Below, one piece after another: positions 58,435 through 64,000 of a stretch of 64,000 nucleotides of DNA. A program made the position numbers and the translations under genes. The DNA comes from Dyadobacter endophyticus. GTDB taxonomy: Bacteria; Bacteroidota; Bacteroidia; Cytophagales; Spirosomataceae. The DNA lies in the NCBI RefSeq assembly GCF_014641595.1, contig NZ_BMIA01000004.1:434001-498000 (forward strand), written 5' to 3'. The notes under the pieces were generated by a model. The model ran no database searches. It worked only from the letters and a program-made list of their open reading frames with translations, and was not told where the DNA came from. The stretch's first letter is position 1, and each line of letters begins with the position of its first letter.

Positions 58435-59362
58435 ACCGGCATTGTACCTATCGGCGTCGTCTACGATTTCGCACCAGCCTACCTTCGGCAATCCGGGCTT
58501 TTCCGCTGCGCTAGGGCCAGTTGAAACCTCTTCCGTATTGATCAGTCCTGATTATAAGGCGTATATCGACGCCGGGCTGCTGCGCCGGATGAGCAAGATC
58601 CTTCGGATGTCGGTCGCTTGTGCCAAAGATTGCATTGCCCGGGCCGGTATCGAACAGCCGGATGCGATCGTCGTAGGAACTGGTTTGGGCTGTTTGCAGG
58701 ACACCGAAAAATTCCTGAATACGTCACTCACAGTGGAAGGACTCCTTCCGCCGACTTCGTTTATCCAGTCGACGCACAATACGATGGCCGGGCAGATCTC
58801 GCTGAGCATCGGTAACCACGGCTATAATATGACGCACACGCAGAATACGCTTTCATTCGAACACGCATTGTTCGATGCCTCCATGCTCCTGCGCGAGGGC
58901 GACCGCCACGTGCTTGTGGGCGCGGCGGATGAGCATATTGATATGCTGGAAGATATAGCGGCTCGGCTGGAATTTAAAGCAGCGGCTCCGCTTACCTCTG
59001 GCGCATCGTTTTTTGTACTTTCCAGCGAAAACGGGGGCAATGCGAATGCTGAACTGACCGACATTTATACCGTCGGCGGAACGGAAAACAGGCAGGAAGA
59101 AATCGACGCATTTCTGGATCGGAATGGATTACAGGCTGGTGATATCGATCTGGCCTTGTATGCGGGCGCTCCCGTACAGGGCGCGGTACGTAATTTGGAT
59201 TACCTGTCGCTTATTGGCGTTTATCCAACGGCTTCTGCATTTGCATTACATTATGCGGTGGATGTGCTTGGCGCAAATCGGGATGTCAGGAATGTGTTGA
59301 TTTGTAATGCATTAAGAAAAAGCAATCTCGGATTAACCCTTCTGAAAGCAGTTGAAGCATAA
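58427..59362 (+). CDS. Ketosynthase-like protein without active-site Cys (chain-length-factor-like)
   Basis: 311 residues. LLRRMSKILRMSVACAKDCI, VVGTGLGCLQDTEKFLNTS and PPTSFIQSTHNTMAGQISLS belong to the same subfamily as the gene at 41670. Where Cys is expected it reads NMTHTQNTLSFEHALFDAS. It overlaps the catalytic ketosynthase by 8 bp, so a heterodimer is likely. Shorter than a full ketosynthase; late motifs with catalytic histidines are missing. Confidence 0.87.
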   Translation: MNKPALYLSASSTISHQPTFGNPGFSAALGPVETSSVLISPDYKAYIDAGLLRRMSKILRMSVACAKDCIARAGIEQPDAIVVGTGLGCLQDTEKFLNTSLTVEGLLPPTSFIQSTHNTMAGQISLSIGNHGYNMTHTQNTLSFEHALFDASMLLREGDRHVLVGAADEHIDMLEDIAARLEFKAAAPLTSGASFFVLSSENGGNANAELTDIYTVGGTENRQEEIDAFLDRNGLQAGDIDLALYAGAPVQGAVRNLDYLSLIGVYPTASAFALHYAVDVLGANRDVRNVLICNALRKSNLGLTLLKAVEA

Positions 59363-60122
59363 TCTTCTCATATTTTTCTGCATTACCGCGGCGGCGCTCA
59401 GCTCCATCATCTTTTGGGAGACGGATTACCTGTGGTTGGTACTGGCGGGTATCGCATTGCTTTTTATGGGCGTGACGGCTTACGGCTCGGCCCAGATCCA
59501 GGCCAATTATTTTGTTAAATCGATTAATAAGGGGCGCTCGAAAGCAGTTGCGCTCACATTTGACGACGGGCCCGACCCGGATTCCACACCGCGCATTCTT
59601 GATATATTGCTTGAAAACGACTTGAAGGCAACCTTTTTCGTGATCGGAAAAAAGGCTGTCAACCATCCCGACCTGTTGCGCCGGATCGTGGACGAAGGCC
59701 ATACTATCGGAAACCATTCGTACAGCCACCATTACCTGATAGCCCTGTTTTCTACCCAAAAGCTTCGTACGGACATTCAGCGGTGTAATGAGGCGATACG
59801 CGATATTACCGGCCGCATACCGGTGTTTTTCAGGCCGCCGTTTGGCGTTACTAACCCACGCTATGCCGCGGTATTAAAGGATTTACAAATGCAATCGATC
59901 GGTTGGTCGCTCCGGAGCATGGATACGCGTGCGAAGAACAAGTACCAGCTCATTAACACCATTATTTCAAAATTAAAGCCCAAAGACATCGTTCTGCTTC
60001 ATGACCATCTGCCGCTCACGGCCGAGACATTGCCGGACGTTATCGGGCATTGCCGTGCAATGGGCATCAAAATAGAACCGCTCCCGCGTCTGATCGGAAA
60101 GGAGGCCTATGAAACACATTAG
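59352..60122 (+). CDS. Polysaccharide deacetylase-family membrane protein (NodB domain)
   Basis: 256 residues from a TTG start (MKHNLLIFFCITAA), overlapping the previous stop by 11 bp. Two hydrophobic helices at the N-terminus anchor it. The NodB domain has AVALTFDDGPDPDST with the catalytic Asp pair, metal-binding histidines in NHSYSHHYL and a late LLHDHLPL. Such genes recur in flexirubin-type clusters; the substrate is unlikely to be a polysaccharide and may be an acetylated pigment intermediate (inference). Confidence 0.85.
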   Translation: MKHNLLIFFCITAAALSSIIFWETDYLWLVLAGIALLFMGVTAYGSAQIQANYFVKSINKGRSKAVALTFDDGPDPDSTPRILDILLENDLKATFFVIGKKAVNHPDLLRRIVDEGHTIGNHSYSHHYLIALFSTQKLRTDIQRCNEAIRDITGRIPVFFRPPFGVTNPRYAAVLKDLQMQSIGWSLRSMDTRAKNKYQLINTIISKLKPKDIVLLHDHLPLTAETLPDVIGHCRAMGIKIEPLPRLIGKEAYETH

Positions 60123-60741
60123 AATACTCATGATGGTGGCCGCGCTAATGGCTGCCAACTTTGCACAGGCTCAGTCATTTAAACCGGCGGCTAACCCGGA
60201 AAGGGTACTGGCGGAGCTGCGGAAGACGTCGCAGGCTACTACGTCCATTCAGGCATCGTTTACCGAGGAAAAGTACCTTGCCGTGCTGAAAGAGCCGGAA
60301 AAGTCGTCGGGCCTGTTCTACTACCAGCAAAAGGACAAAATGCGCTGGGAGCAGCGGACGCCTTTGAAATACATCATCCTGATCAACGGCGATAAATTGC
60401 GTATCCAGGAGGGAGGCAAGGAGAAAAATATCGGCCAGGCCGGACGTATGGCGGCGCAGATCAAGGAGCTGATGATTGGGCTCGTGAATGGCGATTTTCA
60501 GCAGAATAAGGGGTTTTCATCGGCCGTACTCGAAGACGGAGAATACTACCAGATCGTGCTGACGCCGGTGAACCGCCGTTTGAAAAATATTTATTCCAAA
60601 ATAACGATGAACTTCGCCAAAAGCTCGCTGCGTTTAAAAGAACTCTCGTTTTTCGAGAAAGGCGGCGATAAAAGCCTCATGAAGTTTCAGCAGGAAAAAT
60701 TCAACCAGCCGATCTCGGAAAATCTTTTCAAAGATCTTTGA
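60109..60741 (+). CDS. LolA-like outer-membrane carrier protein
   Basis: 210 residues with a signal peptide ending near NFAQAQ. The LolA-type beta fold is suggested by SIQASFTEEKYLAVLKEPEK, YYQQKDKMRWEQRTPLKYI and LRLKELSFFEKGGDKSLM. LolA family proteins shuttle hydrophobic molecules across the periplasm. In aryl-polyene clusters a LolA-like protein is thought to carry the pigment lipid to the outer membrane after MMPL export. Overlaps the deacetylase gene by 14 bp. Confidence 0.85.
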   Translation: MKHIRILMMVAALMAANFAQAQSFKPAANPERVLAELRKTSQATTSIQASFTEEKYLAVLKEPEKSSGLFYYQQKDKMRWEQRTPLKYIILINGDKLRIQEGGKEKNIGQAGRMAAQIKELMIGLVNGDFQQNKGFSSAVLEDGEYYQIVLTPVNRRLKNIYSKITMNFAKSSLRLKELSFFEKGGDKSLMKFQQEKFNQPISENLFKDL

Positions 60742-60746
60742 TTATC

Positions 60747-61112
60747 ATGCCTCTGAGCAATCTTTATACGATTACAACCCTGGACCAGGCCCCGGGCCAG
60801 ATTACGGGCACCGTACAGATCGATGCCGCGCATCCCGTATTCGAAGGACACTTTCCCGGCTCGCCCGTGCTTCCCGGTGTTGTTCAATTGGAAATGGTGA
60901 AGGCAATCCTGTCAAAAACATTTGGAAAGGAACTGGCATTAAAGGAAATGAGCACCTGCAAATTCCTGGAAGTAATTAACCCGGCCGAAACACCGGAACT
61001 GACGATCCATATTCAATACAAGGGCGACGAGTTGCTGGACGTAAATGCCTCAGGGAAAATGGGTGAAAAGACCTGTTTCAAAGTGAGAGCCAGTTTCCGT
61101 TCGATCATCTAA
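60747..61112 (+). CDS. 3-hydroxyacyl-ACP dehydratase-like hotdog protein, second copy
   Basis: 121 residues from the ATG at 60747 (MPLSNLYTITTLDQ). The FabA/FabZ signature AAHPVFEGHFPGSPVLPGVV with the conserved His and the catalytic-type Glu in LEMVKAIL is complete. It is only distantly like the other dehydratase (54400). In this position it could be the second dehydratase of the polyene pathway, acting on a different chain length. The GT2 gene starts 22 bp later. Confidence 0.85.
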   Translation: MPLSNLYTITTLDQAPGQITGTVQIDAAHPVFEGHFPGSPVLPGVVQLEMVKAILSKTFGKELALKEMSTCKFLEVINPAETPELTIHIQYKGDELLDVNASGKMGEKTCFKVRASFRSII

Positions 61113-61133
61113 ACGCAACATTCAAAACTAACA

Positions 61134-62294
61134 ATGACCCTCTCGGATATTCAATGCTGCGTGATCATTCCCACTTACAACAACCGCAACACATTGCGGC
61201 GGGTGATCGACGGTGTTTTGCAATATGCGACCGTGCAGGAAATTATCGTTGTGAATGACGGTTCGACTGACGACACGATGGCGATCCTCGCCGGTTATGG
61301 CGCGAGAATCCGCGTCTTGGATAATATTGTGAACAAAGGGAAGGGGTTCTCGCTCCGAAAGGCATTTGCCGAGGCGATACGTTTGGGTTTTGAAAATGCT
61401 ATTACCATTGATTCCGATGGCCAGCATTTGCCTTCCGACATCCCGCTTTTTATCGAAGCTGCGATCCAAAACCCCGGCGCATTGTTCATGGGCTCGCGGA
61501 ATATGGAGCAGGAGGGCGTGCCGGGAAAGAGCTCGTTCGGGAACAAGTTTTCGAATTTCTGGTTCAAAGTGGAGACGGGTCTTACGTTACCCGACACGCA
61601 GACGGGCTTTCGTCTATACCCGCTCGGGCCGCTTAAAAGCATGTCGCTTTTTACGACCAAATTCGAGACAGAGATCGAAGTGATCGTGAAAATGGCCTGG
61701 AAAGATGTGCCGATCGTGCCTATCAACATCCAGGTGATCTACGACAAGAACGAGCGTGTGACGCATTTCAGGCCGTTCCGCGATTTCACGCGGATCAGCA
61801 TCCTCAATACCTGGCTGGTGACGCTCACCCTGGTTTATTACCTCCCGAAGCGGCTGTTTCGCTACATTCAAAAAAAAGGCCTCTGGAAAATCATTCGTGA
61901 CGAGGCGGTAAAGCCCGACGAGACCAATTTCAGTAAGGCCAAGTCCGTCGGCTTCGGCTTTTTCATGGGAATTGTGCCGATCTGGGGCTTTCAGCTGATG
62001 GTAGGCATTCCGTTATCGATCGTTTTCCGGATGAACAAGGTGCTATTCCTTACCGCGGCGCATATCAGCATCCCTCCGGCCATTCCTTTCATCATCTACG
62101 CGAGTTACCAATTCGGCGGACTGTTTTACCGCAACGGCGTGCAGATCACCTCCCTTGAAAACCTGACGTTGCAATCCATTCATGTCAACTTTGTACAATA
62201 TTTTTTGGGTGGCACGCTCCTTGCTGCGGCGGTGGGAGCAGTTGGTTTTATAGTCAGTTTCCTGTTGTTGACATTGCTTCGCCCGAAGCGTTGA
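61134..62294 (+). CDS. GT2 glycosyltransferase fused to DUF2062 membrane domain
   Basis: 386 residues. Residues 1 to about 230 are a GT2 domain: CVIIPTYNNRNTLRRVIDGV, VVNDGSTDDTM, DSDGQHLPSDI and DTQTGFRLYP. Residues about 235-386 are a DUF2062 domain with two to three membrane helices (SVGFGFFMGIVPIWGFQLMV, SIPPAIPFIIYASYQFG). This fusion recurs in flexirubin/aryl-polyene clusters. It probably links a sugar or phospho-sugar to the pigment or its lipid at the inner membrane. Last gene of the plus arm, 21 bp after the hotdog gene. Confidence 0.88.
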   Translation: MTLSDIQCCVIIPTYNNRNTLRRVIDGVLQYATVQEIIVVNDGSTDDTMAILAGYGARIRVLDNIVNKGKGFSLRKAFAEAIRLGFENAITIDSDGQHLPSDIPLFIEAAIQNPGALFMGSRNMEQEGVPGKSSFGNKFSNFWFKVETGLTLPDTQTGFRLYPLGPLKSMSLFTTKFETEIEVIVKMAWKDVPIVPINIQVIYDKNERVTHFRPFRDFTRISILNTWLVTLTLVYYLPKRLFRYIQKKGLWKIIRDEAVKPDETNFSKAKSVGFGFFMGIVPIWGFQLMVGIPLSIVFRMNKVLFLTAAHISIPPAIPFIIYASYQFGGLFYRNGVQITSLENLTLQSIHVNFVQYFLGGTLLAAAVGAVGFIVSFLLLTLLRPKR

Positions 62295-62576
62295 AACATC
62301 CGCTTGGATGGTCGGATTTCGTCGATTATCCCAAATTAATCATTTTATAATACCAGTAAATCGGAGGTATGCCACCTTGAGAGATGATTCTTGTTATTCC
62401 TTGAGAGCCAGTTTGTTATCAAAATATAGCTTTGGAAATGGCTCAAAATCTCTCCGAAAGTTTATAAAATCTATACGAATTGATCAAAAATAAGGGTTTT
62501 GCGATTTTGTTATGAGGTGCCTTTATCTATATTTACGAGAATTATAAAACCATTTAACCAAATCGTTGATCATAGC
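62295..62576 (+). promoter_or_regulatory. 282 bp intergenic region with possible hppA promoter
   Basis: No gene seen. TTTG at 62506-62509 and TATATTTA at 62528-62535 resemble -33 and -7 elements with an 18-base spacer and one mismatch; the start would be about 35 bases before the pyrophosphatase ATG. A short CATCC/GGATG stem follows the GT2 stop (about 62297-62311) without a T-tract, so the end of the pigment transcript is not clear. Confidence 0.35.
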
Positions 62577-64000
62577 ATGAGTAACATTACCTATTTAGTG
62601 CCGGCGTTAGGCCTTGTTGGCTTGCTGGTTATGTTCTTCAAAAGAGGCTGGGTTGTCCGGCAGGACGGGGGAAGTCCTGAAATGAAAACCATAGCGGACG
62701 CAATTGCAGATGGTGCCCTGGCCTTCCTGAAAGCCGAATGGCGTGTACTCATTGTTTTTGGTTTGATTGTGAGTGTGATACTGGGATATTCAGGTACGCT
62801 GGTTGAAAATTCGAGCGCATTGATTGGCGTTTCGTTTCTGATTGGTGCCTTTATTTCTGCATTTGCAGGATATATCGGCATGAATATCGCTACCAAATCG
62901 AATGTGCGCACCACGCAGGCGGCGCGTACGAGCCTTACCAAGGCGCTGGAAGTGTCTTTTACAGGTGGTTCAGTGATGGGTATCGGCGTAGCTAGTTTGG
63001 CCGTGCTCGGGCTGGGCGGCCTATTCATTATCTTGTATTCCGTTTTTATCGGCGACAGTACGGACGTAAATGGTCTTCCAATGGAGCGCGTGCTGGAAGT
63101 CCTTGCAGGTTTCTCGCTGGGTGCGGAATCAATTGCCCTTTTCGCACGGGTGGGCGGCGGTATTTATACCAAGGCAGCCGACGTTGGTGCTGACCTTGTA
63201 GGGAAAGTTGAAGCCGGTATCCCGGAAGACGATCCACGTAACCCTGCCACCATTGCCGACAACGTAGGTGATAACGTCGGTGACGTAGCCGGTATGGGGG
63301 CCGACCTTTTTGGTTCTTATGTTGCGACAATTCTTGCTACAATGGTGCTCGGCCGTGAAATTGTGGCACAGGGTACCGATAACTTCGGAGGCATCGCACC
63401 GATCCTCCTGCCAATGGTGATTGCGGGCGTAGGGCTTATCTCTTCGATCCTTAGTATGTTCCTGGTGCGCGTCAGCGACGATCATGGAGATGTACAAGCT
63501 GCTTTGAACCGCGGTAACTGGGGATCGATCATATTGGTGCTGATTGCGAGTTACCCGCTTACGATGTGGATGTTGCCGGAGGGTAATCTCAATATCCGTG
63601 GTGTTGATTTTACCAGGATGGACGTGTTTTGGGCGATCCTGCTCGGTTCTGTCGTAGGTGCGATCATGTCTATGGTTACGGAGTATTATACCGCCATGGG
63701 CAAACGTCCGGTTCAATCTATTGTCAATCAGTCATCCACAGGCCATGCTACCAACATTATTGGAGGACTCTCGGTGGGAATGGAGTCCACCGTTATTCCA
63801 ACACTTGTTTTGGCAGCAGGTATTTTCATTAGTTATGAAGTAGCCGGTTTGTACGGTGTGGCGATTGCCGCGGCGGGTATGATGGCGACTACGGCTATGC
63901 AGTTGGCCATCGACGCATTCGGCCCTATTGCTGATAATGCGGGCGGCATTGCGGAAATGGCCCATTTGCCGGAAGAAGTACGTGGCCGTACCGACATTCT
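62577..64000 (+). CDS. hppA: Membrane-bound pyrophosphatase, ion-pumping (partial)
   Basis: 474 codons from the ATG at 62577 to the window end, open throughout. It starts MSNITYLVPALGLVGLLVMF and contains the pyrophosphate-binding core GGGIYTKAADVGADLVGKVE, PEDDPRNPATIADNVGDNVG, then EYYTAMGKRPVQSI and FGPIADNAGGIAEM. The protein splits pyrophosphate and pumps H+ or Na+ across the inner membrane. The residue that decides potassium dependence (in the GNTT(A/K) region) lies beyond the window, so the subtype is unknown. Unlinked to the pigment cluster. Confidence 0.93.
   Translation, partial: MSNITYLVPALGLVGLLVMFFKRGWVVRQDGGSPEMKTIADAIADGALAFLKAEWRVLIVFGLIVSVILGYSGTLVENSSALIGVSFLIGAFISAFAGYIGMNIATKSNVRTTQAARTSLTKALEVSFTGGSVMGIGVASLAVLGLGGLFIILYSVFIGDSTDVNGLPMERVLEVLAGFSLGAESIALFARVGGGIYTKAADVGADLVGKVEAGIPEDDPRNPATIADNVGDNVGDVAGMGADLFGSYVATILATMVLGREIVAQGTDNFGGIAPILLPMVIAGVGLISSILSMFLVRVSDDHGDVQAALNRGNWGSIILVLIASYPLTMWMLPEGNLNIRGVDFTRMDVFWAILLGSVVGAIMSMVTEYYTAMGKRPVQSIVNQSSTGHATNIIGGLSVGMESTVIPTLVLAAGIFISYEVAGLYGVAIAAAGMMATTAMQLAIDAFGPIADNAGGIAEMAHLPEEVRGRTDI

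Overview
The window comes from a Bacteroidota genome, most likely a Cytophagales/Spirosomaceae member of the Dyadobacter type (inference from gene content and protein style, not a database match). Supporting signs are a type IX secretion C-terminal sorting domain (19098-21182), promoters of the Bacteroidota form TTTG-N19-22-TAnnTTTG in several intergenic gaps, a flexirubin/aryl-polyene type pigment cluster, and a bacteroidotal rpsF-rpsR-rplI operon. No rRNA, tRNA, CRISPR array or complete insertion sequence was seen. The first and last genes are cut by the window edges.

Layout. 1-2021 (minus) is an Lrp/AsnC regulator, a DMT exporter and a ChrB-AraC fusion, with two inverted repeats in the divergent gap to a GH26 mannanase (2227-3336). 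Two tandem paralogous lipoproteins and an orphan IS1595-type zinc-ribbon protein follow. 5302-12740 is one tightly packed plus-strand unit: a Family 2A encapsulin shell, its cysteine desulfurase cargo with a 225-residue unstructured N-terminus, a serine O-acetyltransferase, then a UbiA prenyltransferase fused in frame to a type III polyketide synthase, a methyltransferase and an FAD oxidoreductase. 12714-17733 (minus) is a carotenoid operon merR-crtI-crtB-idi-crtZ-lycopene cyclase. Its first gene is a CarH/LitR-like MerR protein with B12-binding residues, and a perfect inverted repeat lies at its promoter. A LexA-like XRE/S24 regulator is divergent from it.

18717-41598 is mostly housekeeping and envelope genes: a T9SS-secreted surface protein, a GT2 and a flippase-like membrane protein, ruvC, a TetR-controlled TolC/EmrA/EmrB-type tripartite efflux operon, rqcH-like NFACT protein, mrdA-rodA (cell elongation), a GT9 protein, a PLP-binding YggS-like protein, the S6-S18-L9 ribosomal operon, a BON-LysM protein and glpD.

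41670-62294 is a large aryl-polyene/flexirubin-type pigment cluster. A divergent promoter region near 49400-49540 separates a minus-strand arm (trifunctional MMPL/acyltransferase/methyltransferase, CrtI-like oxidoreductase, flavin-dependent halogenase) from a plus-strand arm (tyrosine ammonia-lyase, ketoreductase, three ketosynthases with catalytic Cys, two Cys-less ketosynthase-like proteins and a half-length one counting the 41670 gene, two ACPs, two hotdog dehydratases, thioesterase, LpxL-like acyltransferase, deacetylase, LolA-like carrier, GT2-DUF2062). The logic is: tyrosine to p-coumarate, loading on ACP, iterative extension to a polyene, ring decoration (methyl, halogen), esterification and transport to the outer membrane. 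No coumarate ligase and no DarA/DarB resorcinol synthases are visible in the window. The window closes in a membrane pyrophosphatase gene.

The most unusual parts are the encapsulin sulfur-compartment operon running directly into a phenolic-lipid/meroterpenoid pathway, the UbiA-type III PKS fusion, and the B12-type photoregulator with its operator in front of the carotenoid genes.
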